Counted from the stretch's first letter, positions 44,956 through 54,728 are shown. The stretch: DNA of 64,000 nucleotides from Scytonematopsis contorta HA4267-MV1 (GCA_019359035.1 JAHHIC010000061.1:1-64000); one strand, 5' to 3'. A program made the numbers and translations. The notes: generated by a model not told the origin, from the letters alone.

Positions 44956-46095
44956 TTATTTTGCCTCCAACACTTTATATGTAACTTCTGCCAACAATTT
45001 TCCTGCTGCTTCTGGGGTGTACTGATTCATAATCTGCTGGGAAGAAATGCCCATTGATTTAGCTAAATTTGGATTATTGATAAAATGACGCATCAATTCA
45101 GCTACTTTTTCAGGATTATTTGGGTCAAATATATAACCGTTTTCACCTTCAACTACCAATTCCGAAGCTCCAGCAAACTTAGAGCAAAGTATTGCTTTAC
45201 CCAAAACCATTGCTTCAAGCACAACTACCCCCCAAGTGTCTTCAAGAGTTGGCAAAATAAAAACGTCGGCGTTACTAAAATATTCTCCTAAGCGAGCGTA
45301 ATCTACTCGTCCTACCCACTGCACGCTTGCTTGTAAATTATTTTTTTGACAAAATTCTTCTAATTCCTGTCGTTGCTGCCCATCGCCAACAATCTGCAAT
45401 GTATAATCACAGCATCCTTGTTTTGCTAATATAGCGCAGGCTTCTAGCAACAAATGCAGACCCTTTCTAGGTGCTACTTTGCCCACAAAAATAAATACAG
45501 GTTGTTTGGTTTGAGGAATTACTAGCTTGTTCGCGTCCTCTGTAAAGAGTGTGTTAGCAGCAGGAACCTCATAAGGCTGCACAAATACACGCTCCACAGA
45601 AGCGTTAAGAAATTCTGTTAGGTAGGCTTTGCCAGCATTACTGTTAGTGATAAAAGCATCAGCCGCTTGTACCATTGTTCGTCGCAAGGCTAAACGGTGT
45701 GGAGAATTACGGAAGTCCACACTTGGTGAACAACCTTCATAAGCGATGACAACTCGCCATTTACCTAGAGGCTTGAAAAGTAGCGCTAAAAAAGTCCACA
45801 AGCCAAAGGCATTGGAAAAAATTATATGGGGCTTAAATTGGAGGAGGCGATTAATAATCTTTAAAGGCATATAGGTAAAGTTATTGCCATACCCCGTCTC
45901 GGATTTTTCAACTGACAAAAACTTTCTCTCTCCAACTAGTTCGACTTGGAATGAGTTTTCTAGTCCTTTAGCAAATCCTAGCCAACGGGTTGTATATACA
46001 GTTGTCATCGGAAAGAATTTAGCTAAGTTCGCAATGGCTGGTTGCCAGTAGAAAACAGCTGAGGTTAATAACCAAGCAACACGATAATTTGTCAT
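44956..46095 (-). CDS. Glycosyltransferase family 4 protein, paralogue of 47728-48906
   Basis: 379 residues; begins MTNYRVAWLLTSAVFYWQPAIANLAKFFP. Motifs: VFIFVGKVAPRKGLHLLLEAC, LQIVGDGQQRQELEEF, VQWVGRVDYARLGEYF and LPTLEDTWGVVVLEAMVLGKAIL. The N-terminal half is clearly related to the GT at 47728-48906 (shared WLLT..YW, ETGYGNNF/TTGYGNNF, NAFGLWTF/DGFCLWTV, VVIAYEGCSPSVDF/VVIVYDGSSPNVDY). The two flank the pyruvyl transferase gene, suggesting an old local duplication. Confidence 0.9.
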   Translation of the reverse strand: MTNYRVAWLLTSAVFYWQPAIANLAKFFPMTTVYTTRWLGFAKGLENSFQVELVGERKFLSVEKSETGYGNNFTYMPLKIINRLLQFKPHIIFSNAFGLWTFLALLFKPLGKWRVVIAYEGCSPSVDFRNSPHRLALRRTMVQAADAFITNSNAGKAYLTEFLNASVERVFVQPYEVPAANTLFTEDANKLVIPQTKQPVFIFVGKVAPRKGLHLLLEACAILAKQGCCDYTLQIVGDGQQRQELEEFCQKNNLQASVQWVGRVDYARLGEYFSNADVFILPTLEDTWGVVVLEAMVLGKAILCSKFAGASELVVEGENGYIFDPNNPEKVAELMRHFINNPNLAKSMGISSQQIMNQYTPEAAGKLLAEVTYKVLEAK

Positions 46096-46224
46096 AGTAG
46101 TATCTGTAATAGATATAAATTTTACATGTAGACTATTAAGTAAATACCCTAAAACCTAGATTTTTTTGATTAAAAACAGATTGTTAGGGTTTTTAAACTG
46201 ATATAAAATAGTCAGAATATCTGC

Positions 46225-47529
46225 TTAATTATTCTGAATTTTCCACTCATAAAAAGCTTTTTTTACAAAGGTAATTGATGATAAAGCTTGTTCCCTTTCC
46301 TGGGCTACTTTAGCAAAAAGCTGCTGTCTATTTTCTGGTAATGCGCTGATAAATGAGTCAAATAAACTAGTTATAGACTCTGCATTTGTAGTTTCTATAT
46401 CTTGTACCCATTTACCAAGTCCCAGTCTTCTAAAGAGTTCTTGCGTTTTAAATTCGTAGGCAATGGGAAGTACGGGCGTTCCAGCTGATAAAGCCAAGAT
46501 AGCCATATGCATTCTGGTCGCAACAACTAAATCGTGAGATTTCAGGAAGTTTAATAGGATTTTCGGAGTATGAAAATTATTATTAACTTCCACATATTTC
46601 TGAATATTCTCAGGTAGCAAATCAAAAATTTCTTCAGCTACTTTTGAATCATCAACCCAGTACTCAGGAATTCCTTGACAAGTTGAAATATAAGTCACTT
46701 CAGCCTGGTATTTGTCAACCACATATGTGGTAAATGCACTTATTGCTTGTTTGTATTTTGTCATTCCATCGATGGTATTGGAGTTTTTAAAGTGAGGCCA
46801 ATACCTGACTGAGATTGCAATTTTTAAGCAAGAGCCTTTTGGAAAACTTTGCTCACAAGCTTGCTTTAAGTCCAATTCGTTGGCTAGTGAGAATACTACA
46901 TCTGAACTGACTTGAACATTACTTGAGTTAAAGTCTAAATCTTGTACGTATTTGTACGATAGCTCATCGCGCAATAATACTAGTAGGGCTTTATCAAAAA
47001 TATTAGATAAGATTTGGCGGTTACTTTGTCGTGAAAAAGGCCCCATAGATTGTGTATAAAATACTAGAGGACGCTGCATCAAAAGTGTTACTTTATAGTC
47101 AAATATCCGTGGAAGTAGCGCGTAGTTTTCTACTAAGTAAGTACCGCCTGTGCTAACAACTATATCAGCTGATTTATAATGATTAATATCTTCTAATTCA
47201 GATTGACTTAAGAGAATTTTTGAGACTAAACCTAGGTTATGTTGTATCAACCAAGCACCCAAATATATACGAGGCAAGTTAATTAATCTCAGTACATAAG
47301 AAAAAAATTTTTCTAAAAATTTAATTTTGGGCGCTTTTCCAAGCTGGAAATAGAGTAGCTCGCGAAATACTAAGTTGGGATAATAGCGACTTGCTATTTC
47401 TGGCTGACTGTCATAAATAACGAAGTCAATATCATCGCCAAATGCATTACGAAATAGGTCAATTATTGACAGTAAAATAGCAGCATCTCCACCATTTAAA
47501 GTTACTGTGTTAGAAATGATAATTTTCAT
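46225..47529 (-). CDS. Polysaccharide pyruvyl transferase family protein
   Basis: About 434 residues from ATG 47529 (MKIIISNTVTLNGGDAAILLSIIDLF). This opening with NGGDAAIL is the hallmark of the family, which adds pyruvate ketals to exopolysaccharide sugars. Further typical parts are ADIVVSTGGTYLVENY, PLVFYTQSMGPF, LRDELSYKYV and LVVATRMHMAILALSAGTPVLPIAYEFKT. A frame extension to 47604 adds 25 residues of no family character, so I prefer the inner start. It lies between the two paralogous GT4 genes. Confidence 0.9.
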   Translation of the reverse strand: MKIIISNTVTLNGGDAAILLSIIDLFRNAFGDDIDFVIYDSQPEIASRYYPNLVFRELLYFQLGKAPKIKFLEKFFSYVLRLINLPRIYLGAWLIQHNLGLVSKILLSQSELEDINHYKSADIVVSTGGTYLVENYALLPRIFDYKVTLLMQRPLVFYTQSMGPFSRQSNRQILSNIFDKALLVLLRDELSYKYVQDLDFNSSNVQVSSDVVFSLANELDLKQACEQSFPKGSCLKIAISVRYWPHFKNSNTIDGMTKYKQAISAFTTYVVDKYQAEVTYISTCQGIPEYWVDDSKVAEEIFDLLPENIQKYVEVNNNFHTPKILLNFLKSHDLVVATRMHMAILALSAGTPVLPIAYEFKTQELFRRLGLGKWVQDIETTNAESITSLFDSFISALPENRQQLFAKVAQEREQALSSITFVKKAFYEWKIQNN

Positions 47530-47727
47530 GGGTTTTGGTAATAAACTACAGATGTTACCACTATAAAAAGTAATCAGCGACATTTGAACAAACCAATTCT
47601 TCACACTATTGGAGGTGAATATGTTTTTTTAGAGAAAAATCTAAAAAAATGTCATTACGCAAACTTATGGCTCCGAAACCCTCGTATTATTTATACCAGT
47701 ATTTCTATAAGTCCTGAATCCTTAAAT

Positions 47728-48906
47728 TTATAGAGCAGATAGTTCCCGATGATTATTTAATGTATACTTGATAACATTACTAAGAAATTCAGCGGCTGTT
47801 TCTGGAGTGTACTGACTCATCAACTTTTCTGAATAAAGGCCCATTGCTATAGTTTGCTTGGGGTCTTCAATAAAATATTTCATGAGTTCTGCTAGTTTTT
47901 CCGGATTATCTGGTTCAAAACAGTAACCATTTTTTTCCTCAACTATAAGCTCGGCTGAACCTGCTAATTTTGAAGCAATAACAGCCTTACCCATAACCAT
48001 TGCTTCAGTTAATGCCATTCCCCAAACATCTTCATAAGTGGGAAATACAAAAACATCGGTATGTTGAAAATAGCTTCCTAAATCACTATATTCTACTTGT
48101 CCTAGCCACTTAACATTAGCTCCTAAATTGTGGCTTTGACTAAAATTTTCTAATTCGTGACGCTGCCATCCTTCACCAGCAATCAATAGAGTATAGTTAC
48201 AATAGCCTTGATTTTGTAGAATTAAACAAGCTTCTAAAAGTTCACGTACTCCTTTTCTCGGAATAATTTGTCCAACATATAAAAAAATAGGATGTTTTTG
48301 GTTAGATTCTTTTATAAGATTATTTATTGATTGTTTTTGATGTTGTGAATTGTGTAGCAATGCTTTATTATCTGGAACTAGATATGGTTGTACGAAAACA
48401 ATGTTTTCCTGAATCTTCAAGAAATTGACTAAATAATCTTTACCAGCTTTATTATTAGTAATACAAGCGTCAACATATCTAGCCATTAACCGCCGCAAGA
48501 AAATTCTAATTCTTGAATTTTTGTAATCAACATTTGGTGAACTGCCATCGTACACTATAACAACATACCACCGGAACATCAATTTGAGAAGTAATGTAAA
48601 GACAGTCCACAAACAAAAACCATCGGTAAAAATTATATCTGGTCTAAATTTGACTAATTGACCGATGATTCTTGGAGATAAACACATAAAGTTATTGCCG
48701 TATCCTGTAGTAGAAGAACTTAGGTTTAAAACTTGACGATTTCCTACTACTTCAACGGTGAATAAATTTTCGTAACCCTTTGCGAATGCTGACCATTTAG
48801 CTGTAAATAAAATTGTCTGAGGAAATAGACGTGTAAATTCACTCAAGATAGGATGCCAGTAATAAGGTGCTGCTGTTAACAACCAAGCGACCTTTTGATT
48901 ATTCAT
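47728..48906 (-). CDS. Glycosyltransferase family 4 protein, paralogue of 44956-46095
   Basis: About 392 residues from ATG 48906 (MNNQKVAWLLTAAPYYW), matching the start of its paralogue; an upstream extension would overlap the heparinase-like gene. GT4 donor motifs: IFLYVGQIIPRKGVRELLEAC, LLIAGEGWQRHELENF, VKWLGQVEYSDLGSYF and FPTYEDVWGMALTEAMVMGKAVIA. Located 29 bases after the heparinase-like gene and likely co-transcribed. Exopolysaccharide assembly. Confidence 0.9.
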   Translation of the reverse strand: MNNQKVAWLLTAAPYYWHPILSEFTRLFPQTILFTAKWSAFAKGYENLFTVEVVGNRQVLNLSSSTTGYGNNFMCLSPRIIGQLVKFRPDIIFTDGFCLWTVFTLLLKLMFRWYVVIVYDGSSPNVDYKNSRIRIFLRRLMARYVDACITNNKAGKDYLVNFLKIQENIVFVQPYLVPDNKALLHNSQHQKQSINNLIKESNQKHPIFLYVGQIIPRKGVRELLEACLILQNQGYCNYTLLIAGEGWQRHELENFSQSHNLGANVKWLGQVEYSDLGSYFQHTDVFVFPTYEDVWGMALTEAMVMGKAVIASKLAGSAELIVEEKNGYCFEPDNPEKLAELMKYFIEDPKQTIAMGLYSEKLMSQYTPETAAEFLSNVIKYTLNNHRELSAL

Positions 48907-48935
48907 AACTTTTTTGATTGATATTACATAATTTT

Positions 48936-51164
48936 TTATTCGGCAACAATATTGCCATGAGTATAGGTAATACACCCTAAACCAACAAGTGGCTTTTTAT
49001 CAGGAAGGAGAATAGCCAAATTGCCATTTAACTTTAAGCCTTCACCCAAGTTAATTACTTTATTTCCTTTAATACGAACTGCAATTTTCTCTTCTTTTTC
49101 ACCTTCAATTTTGATAGTAAGAACGACGGAGCCTAGAGGTGATGGTAGAATTTTTACTGTGATTTCCGGAACTAATCCTTTCGCTGGCAGTAATATCCAA
49201 GCAAAAGTGGTAGATGTTGTAATTTTTGTGGAATAAATTGCTGTTGCATTAGGACTTTTATGGTTATACTCTCGACTCCACCATCCTTGTATGGGAGATT
49301 CTTGTCCTTGAACAACATTTACTTTCCAAGAACAATAAGAAACAGGGACAATTTTCAAGTTACCAACATCAGGATCAATTGTGCTAACCGATTCTCCTTG
49401 GATAGCAACGGTACAATCTGGATGGAAGTGCCAAAGTGTCTCTACTGTACGCGGTTGATTTGTTGTTATGTGGTCAACAACAACCCAATATTTACCCCGT
49501 AGGTAGGCAACTGCTCGCGAGTGAGCTGTTTTTCCCTGGATGTAATTAAAACCCTGGTTGAATTCACCAATTGCAAAATCAAATTCCGGTGCGATCACAC
49601 TCTTATTGATTATAGGGTGGTGCAGTTGCTTAATGTCAGCTTTTTGACCTTTACCGTCAATTAAAATTACATTATGACTAGCAGACTTCCGGAAATATTG
49701 CCAAAACTTATCTCTTACATAACGGTATCTTCCACTGTCTACCAATAAATCCCGTCCATAAGCTGCGATGGAAAGGTGTAACTTGTCGTAGTGTACGTGG
49801 TAACTAGTACCCAAAGGACCAATATCAAAAAACCCCCAATGAGCGGACTCATCCCAACCGCTTCGCATAATCATTTGACCTGCCCAAGGAAAAAAAACTG
49901 ATGACTCACCAACAGGTTTTTCGCCTAGTTTACCGTTAGTCACAATGTAAAGCCAGTCTGGGCGTTCATAAGTTGTTGCAGCAAGCCGCACCAAAGGTCG
50001 ATTATAATCCCGGTCGGAATCATTATTAAGCACACTGTGTCCGTCTGGGCGAATTGAGTAAGCCAGGTAGTTCCACATGCGTTCCAGTCTTTGTTTGAAC
50101 TCAAAAGGAATTTCATAGCCTGACTCAAAAAGCAGTTGAGCAAAGCCTTCGCAATTCTGTAGCGTTCTCAAATGATAATGACTTGTAAGTTCTTTGTGAA
50201 CACCGTCAGGATAAAATTGTTGTTTGCTTTCATGGATTAAGGAAGAGCTAGCATATTCAAACCAATTTTGGGCATCTTTAAACTCTGGCCAACATAAAGC
50301 CGCTATCGCCAAACTTTTTATCTCTTTGATTAACAAGTTTGGTCGCCAAGTATGCACATGTTTGAGATAATAAGCGTGTTCAAAGATACTTGACAGCATT
50401 AAAATACGAGCAGCATTACTAAACTCATCCACCTGTTGCAAAGCATAAAACACACATGCCCAATGAGATACACGAAAAGCAACTTCTAAACCACGCCAAG
50501 CAGCCCAAGTTTGTGGATTTGTTTTGGAAGGACTAGAGATAATCCAATCAATTACATGATTGCTGATGCAATAAACATAGTCTAAATTACCCGTCTTTTG
50601 ATAAGCAGCACATAAATCTAGTAAATGATAATGACGATTTAGAAACCAAGCCCATTCTTTATCTTTTTGGGGACCCAGGTAACACCAATTTAGAAAACCA
50701 TTGTTATAGCGTGGCACTTTACCCGTTACTAATTGAAAGGTAAAAGTATCATTAAGTATTGCCTCAATTGGTTCTTGAAGAGCAAAACTAGGTGTCACTG
50801 TTGTATTACGCAGCCACAAAGCAGTTTCGCCATTTCGATAATAAGCAATTAAAGCTTCGCAAGCTGTAGACCAGTCTTTTTTGTATACAGCCTCCTTGAC
50901 TATTTCTAATTCTTTGCGCTCAAGGTCAAGCTTAGCAAACAATCTTTGAATTCTCTGAGGAAAGAGATAACATACTTCCTCTATTGATAAGTCTAAATTT
51001 CTTGAAAATTTTATAGACGCCTTAGGAGCATTTAATTTTATCAGTAAAGCAGACAATAAAGGAGAGAATATTTGTTTCTTAGAATTAAACTTAGCTCTTT
51101 GTAAGCTAATACCAACTTTGTCGATGAATTCCCAGATTATTTCGTCTGACTGCTTAACTGACAT
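48936..51164 (-). CDS. Heparinase II/III-like protein
   Basis: 742 residues. The N-terminal half is an alpha/alpha-toroid with TWAAWRGLEVAFRVSHWACVFYAL, HTWRPNLLIKEIKSLAIAALCWPEF and YPDGVHKELTSHYHLRTLQN. The C-terminal beta-sandwich has GTSYHVHYDKLHLSIAAYGRDLLVDSGRYRY and SHNVILIDGKGQ, the usual heparinase II/III-like region. Members are polysaccharide lyases acting on uronic-acid-containing chains and often occur in exopolysaccharide loci, where they may trim or recycle polymer. No clear signal peptide is visible. It is the first gene of the minus-strand exopolysaccharide run. Confidence 0.88.
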   Translation of the reverse strand: MSVKQSDEIIWEFIDKVGISLQRAKFNSKKQIFSPLLSALLIKLNAPKASIKFSRNLDLSIEEVCYLFPQRIQRLFAKLDLERKELEIVKEAVYKKDWSTACEALIAYYRNGETALWLRNTTVTPSFALQEPIEAILNDTFTFQLVTGKVPRYNNGFLNWCYLGPQKDKEWAWFLNRHYHLLDLCAAYQKTGNLDYVYCISNHVIDWIISSPSKTNPQTWAAWRGLEVAFRVSHWACVFYALQQVDEFSNAARILMLSSIFEHAYYLKHVHTWRPNLLIKEIKSLAIAALCWPEFKDAQNWFEYASSSLIHESKQQFYPDGVHKELTSHYHLRTLQNCEGFAQLLFESGYEIPFEFKQRLERMWNYLAYSIRPDGHSVLNNDSDRDYNRPLVRLAATTYERPDWLYIVTNGKLGEKPVGESSVFFPWAGQMIMRSGWDESAHWGFFDIGPLGTSYHVHYDKLHLSIAAYGRDLLVDSGRYRYVRDKFWQYFRKSASHNVILIDGKGQKADIKQLHHPIINKSVIAPEFDFAIGEFNQGFNYIQGKTAHSRAVAYLRGKYWVVVDHITTNQPRTVETLWHFHPDCTVAIQGESVSTIDPDVGNLKIVPVSYCSWKVNVVQGQESPIQGWWSREYNHKSPNATAIYSTKITTSTTFAWILLPAKGLVPEITVKILPSPLGSVVLTIKIEGEKEEKIAVRIKGNKVINLGEGLKLNGNLAILLPDKKPLVGLGCITYTHGNIVAE

Positions 51165-51318
51165 AAATCTTTAGATAGTATTTATTAGATAACGTTGTTT
51201 TACTTACACCTGATACCAGCCTGCTTACGTATGTATTATTGATAGCATAAAATCTTGTAGCACTATTATTTATAGTATTACAAAATTTTCTAATTATGTT
51301 TGGTATAAATAAACTCAT

Positions 51319-51417
51319 CTAATTTGGATTAGAAAATTTTTCAGGAGATTCTAAGAGCAAGCGGGTCAATCCTTGAGCAATTTCTCCTGGGATAGTAGAA
51401 TTTACAGTTAACCCAAG
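51319..51417 (-). pseudogene. Glycosyltransferase 3'-end remnant
   Basis: The reading LGLTVNSTIPGEIAQGLTRLLLESPEKFSN matches LGLAVDSTSPSEIAKGMTRFLLEDPSQFAN in the glycosyltransferase at 52197-53474. The sequence before it in the same frame (to 51543) has no such match. It is therefore a leftover of a second, lost copy of that gene. Confidence 0.8.
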
Positions 51418-51784
51418 TTGAAGCGTCGTAAAATTCCTCTTATTAAACCATAATTTTAGCTTAAAGCTGGTTTTTATGTGGCTATTAATATTGCAAAATA
51501 TTTGGTCTTTATTATTATTTTTATAAATTATTTTATGTACCATAATCTAACCAAAAAACAAAAGTAAGACAAGACAATTCTCTTAAATACTTCTGTTTTT
51601 ATAAAAGTTTTCAGCTAAATTTTTATACTTTTTAGGAAGTTTAAAACAAACTTTAAATAATTTATATATAACTAATTAAATACTAAAAAATAAAAAATAT
51701 CTAATTGATTTGGTTATGATTACACATGAAATCGGGTTTAGTCAAGTACTAATAAGTAAACTGAAAAGTTTGTAGTAAGGGATT

Positions 51785-51920
51785 CAATACTGCTTGGTTA
51801 AGCTCGAAAATACGAAAACTCGTAGGTTGGGTTGAGGAACGAAACCCAACATTTGCGGACTTTGTTGGGTTTCACAAAGCTTCAACCCAACCTACAAAAT
51901 CTCTTAACCGAGCAGTATTG
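51785..51920. repeat. MITE-like inverted repeat (GTAGGTTGGGTT type)
   Basis: Ends CAATACTGCTTGGTTAAG and CTTAACCGAGCAGTATTG are inverted repeats with one mismatch. Inside, GTAGGTTGGGTTGA and TTCAACCCAACCTAC, then GAAACCCAACA and TGTTGGGTTTC, also pair. The whole 136 bases can fold into a single long hairpin. No coding capacity. Confidence 0.85.
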
Positions 51921-52129
51921 GTAAGAGACTTATCGCTTCCAAAAGCTTTAGGAATGGCTTGCTTGTCAAAGTACAGCCCAAGAACTAGACTATGTAAACG
52001 AAAATAGCTAAGGCTTTGCAGTTTTTTTTTGCAATTCGGCTATAGACCTCACTACCAAACCATTAAAGATACTGCGTATAAGTACTATTAGCCTGTTGAA
52101 AATTGTGGGTGTGGGTTAAGAACAATAAA

Positions 52130-52160
52130 AGCCTCTCCTAGTATTAGGAGAGGCTAGAAA
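52130..52160 (-). terminator. Intrinsic terminator of the lasso-peptide operon
   Basis: On the minus strand an 11-base perfect stem (AGCCTCTCCTA / TAGGAGAGGCT) with the loop ATAC is followed immediately by TTTTATTG. It begins about 40 bases after the stop of the last glycosyltransferase gene. It is a textbook Rho-independent terminator and marks the left end of the lasso gene cluster. Confidence 0.9.
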
Positions 52161-52196
52161 TAAACTTGTTTTCAGTTGATTTTTCAAAACAAACAA

Positions 52197-53474
52197 TTAA
52201 ATATGGCTGAAAATAGTATTTGCGAAATTGTCCACTGAGTTTTCTTCAACAAAAGACTGCATAAGAGCATGATTAGCAAATTGGCTGGGGTCTTCAAGTA
52301 AAAATCGTGTCATACCCTTAGCAATTTCACTTGGAGATGTAGAATCTACTGCTAATCCAAGATGATTGTGCCGAGTCCATTCTCCCATTAAACCATAATC
52401 TGAAGATAAAACAGGTTTATAAGCAGCAGCCGCTCTAATTAATATTGAGCTTGCACCAACATGACGTTGGTAAGGTGCTAGTATTACATCTGATAAGAGA
52501 AAATATGACTGAATTTCTTTGTTGGCAATGTATTTATCATAAACAATCACTTGGACAGGCACAGAATTGGAAATTTCATTAATACGACTCTGAATGTTCT
52601 CTTTTTCTTGAAGGTGAATAGAGCCAACTAGTACAAGACATAGTTTTTCCCATAGCTCTGGAGGTAGCAGTTTAATAGATTCTAAAACCTGGTAAATACC
52701 TTTACGTCCGTTGATAACCCCAAATAATAAAAAGACTCGTCTACCGGATTCTATCCCCAAAGTTTGCTTAAGTTGTTCTACCTCTGATTCATCATTATTA
52801 TATATTTTTATTGGGTCTGACAAAGGAATAATTTTTGCTTTACCGTGAAACTTTTCCATTTGTTTCACAGCAAACGGGTCAAGAGAGAATAGAGTTTTAA
52901 TACTTTTATTAGCTAAAACACGGGGAACAATAATTCTTTCACGCCATTGCTGTACTTGCTCTTTAAAAGTAAACTTGTTTTGACCCAGTTCACTATAATG
53001 AAATGTAGGTCTAAAATAAATACCAGAAACAGGACAAGTAGCTCTCATCCCTAAAGACAATGGCGTCTGCGATGTATCGCAATACATCAATAAACATTCG
53101 GTTGTTTTTAGCAAAGTGGCATATTTACACATTAAATGCCATTCTTGTAAAGCGCGTAATGCACGATGGATAGGAGATTTTCTCGGTATTAAACCTTTTG
53201 CTTCTTCTGGGGTAATCGCAACAAAGCTAATATTTTTTTGTTTAGACTCTAAAGCAATATCTACAATATTAGAATGTTCCTCTAAAAACTTGGGCGACAC
53301 AACAATATCCAAATGCCCAGCTAATTCTTGTTCTTGCCAATATCTAACTAAATGTTGGACATATACAGCGTAATGTCCGCGTATATTTAGTTCAAACAGC
53401 ATGATACGGCGCTGAGATAGCGAGTCTTGATTTACATTATGGTTAGTTTCTAGATTTTCAGTATAAATTTGCAT
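52197..53474 (-). CDS. Glycosyltransferase (GT4-like), last gene of the lasso operon
   Basis: 425 residues with GT-B features: RRIMLFELNIRGHYAVYVQHLVRYW at the N-terminus, then RRVFLLFGVINGRKGIYQVLESIKLL, LVLVGSIHLQEKENI and LLSDVILAPYQRHVGASSILIRAAAAYKPVLSSDYGLMGEW in the donor domain. It lies upstream of a strong terminator and about 54 bases after the nucleotidyltransferase-like gene, so it appears to belong to the lasso-peptide transcript rather than to the exopolysaccharide locus. It might add sugar to the peptide; an exopolysaccharide role remains possible. A remnant of a second copy is at 51319-51417. Confidence 0.82.
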   Translation of the reverse strand: MQIYTENLETNHNVNQDSLSQRRIMLFELNIRGHYAVYVQHLVRYWQEQELAGHLDIVVSPKFLEEHSNIVDIALESKQKNISFVAITPEEAKGLIPRKSPIHRALRALQEWHLMCKYATLLKTTECLLMYCDTSQTPLSLGMRATCPVSGIYFRPTFHYSELGQNKFTFKEQVQQWRERIIVPRVLANKSIKTLFSLDPFAVKQMEKFHGKAKIIPLSDPIKIYNNDESEVEQLKQTLGIESGRRVFLLFGVINGRKGIYQVLESIKLLPPELWEKLCLVLVGSIHLQEKENIQSRINEISNSVPVQVIVYDKYIANKEIQSYFLLSDVILAPYQRHVGASSILIRAAAAYKPVLSSDYGLMGEWTRHNHLGLAVDSTSPSEIAKGMTRFLLEDPSQFANHALMQSFVEENSVDNFANTIFSHI

Positions 53475-53528
53475 ATTTAACCTCTACAAAATAATCAGAT
53501 TTCAGATAAAATTATATTCAGGTAGTAA

Positions 53529-54728
53529 TTAATTAATACCTAAATAATTCAATAAAGATTGTTGATATTTGTGAAAAATCCTAATTGGGCGAATTAAATA
53601 ATATAGGAAATACAGTGATTTAGGTAAACGCACAAAGTTTAAATCTTTCTCGGTTGGTTGTAACCAACCAGAATAATTCATTAAGCTCATAAAAACTTGG
53701 AATTTATCTATTAAGTTTTCCCTAGTCTTAATATGAAATAAGGTTCTATGAACCTCTATTTGCCGCTCTTGCTTCTCGGAAAAAAGCTGTTCAATTACTT
53801 TTTTTATCAGAGATTGCATTTTTGAATCTGACTGTAATTTTTTTAAAACGTTCTCTGGAAGAGGAGCTTGCAGTAGCTTAACAGCTAAAAGTAATGCAAG
53901 CGAAATTAGTCGCTTACATCGCAATTTGTTAGCTTTTTCAAAAATTCCTTCCCAATCCATTTGAGGATAAGCACGAATAAGCTCTGCAATATCACAAATA
54001 CGATTAAGGTGTTTCCAAGATTCTTTATTTCCGTTAAGGCATATTAGGAAAAACCAAGCTTCAGGTGAGAGATTAGGTACTTTTGCTCCTGCGAAAGAAA
54101 AAGGTTGAGTGTTTTCCCACCAATAATTTTCACTGATAGAGCATGAAAGATGTTTAGGTATAATATCGCTATGAAGGTCAATATTATACTTGCCTGATTC
54201 ACGAATTAAATGAGATTCCCACTGTACATTAATTATTTGTTCATACCCCCGCTGAATCAGCAAATCTAGAACTTTTTGGAAATCTTGTCGATGAACTAAT
54301 ATATCTAAATCGCTAATCGTACGTAGCCCAAGATTACCATAAACTGTAGCTGCTAAAATCGGTCCTTTGAAGGGAAGAAGTGAGATTTTTTCTTTTTCAA
54401 AGAAATCCAGAAGCTTAACTAGTTCTTGAGTTAGCAGGAGATTATTATAACTATTGGCTTGAAAAGAGTTTTGAAGTACATCTAATTGAGTCTGGGGTAC
54501 AGACTCCGAACAAGTAATTTTTAGACTCCAGTACAAAAGTGGTGTGACACCATGTCGATTTGCTATTTTTATTAGGTATTCCCAGTCAATATCTTGCTGA
54601 GCTATTGTTTTGATACGCTGGGTTATTGAAGGTTGTAACTGAGTACGAACACAACAAAGAAGTAGTTCTATTTCCAAGCAAAAATTAATTTCCTGCTTTT
54701 CAGTACCTGATTCAAGTAAAGTATGCAT
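53529..54728 (-). CDS. Nucleotidyltransferase-fold protein (PF14907-like)
   Basis: 399 residues. The core LLPFKGPILAATVYGNLGLRTISDLDILVHRQDFQKVLDLLIQRGY has the nucleotidyltransferase pattern with Asp-x-Asp in SDLDILV; ESGKYNIDLHSDI gives the third acid. The N-terminal helical part (DIDWEYLIKIANRHGVTPLLYWSL) and C-terminal helices fit the family of uncharacterised nucleotidyltransferases (PF14907). A related protein, PsmN, was linked to attachment of hexoses to the phosphorylated lasso peptide pseudomycoidin. Together with the kinase in this operon it suggests a sugar-phosphate decoration; this is inference from gene content. Confidence 0.82.
   Translation of the reverse strand: MHTLLESGTEKQEINFCLEIELLLCCVRTQLQPSITQRIKTIAQQDIDWEYLIKIANRHGVTPLLYWSLKITCSESVPQTQLDVLQNSFQANSYNNLLLTQELVKLLDFFEKEKISLLPFKGPILAATVYGNLGLRTISDLDILVHRQDFQKVLDLLIQRGYEQIINVQWESHLIRESGKYNIDLHSDIIPKHLSCSISENYWWENTQPFSFAGAKVPNLSPEAWFFLICLNGNKESWKHLNRICDIAELIRAYPQMDWEGIFEKANKLRCKRLISLALLLAVKLLQAPLPENVLKKLQSDSKMQSLIKKVIEQLFSEKQERQIEVHRTLFHIKTRENLIDKFQVFMSLMNYSGWLQPTEKDLNFVRLPKSLYFLYYLIRPIRIFHKYQQSLLNYLGIN

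Larger units (their letters stand above)
51165..52129. other. Intergenic kilobase with a gene remnant and a MITE
   Basis: AT-rich and without an intact gene. It separates the lasso-peptide operon (terminating at 52130) from the exopolysaccharide operon, whose promoter should lie near its left end. It includes a glycosyltransferase remnant (51319-51417) and an inverted-repeat element (51785-51920). Confidence 0.6.

Noticed and set aside
41209-48906. Exopolysaccharide genes as part of the lasso cluster
   Set aside because: A strong terminator at 52130-52160 and a kilobase gap separate them, and their content (polymerase, co-polymerase, pyruvyl transferase) fits polymer synthesis.
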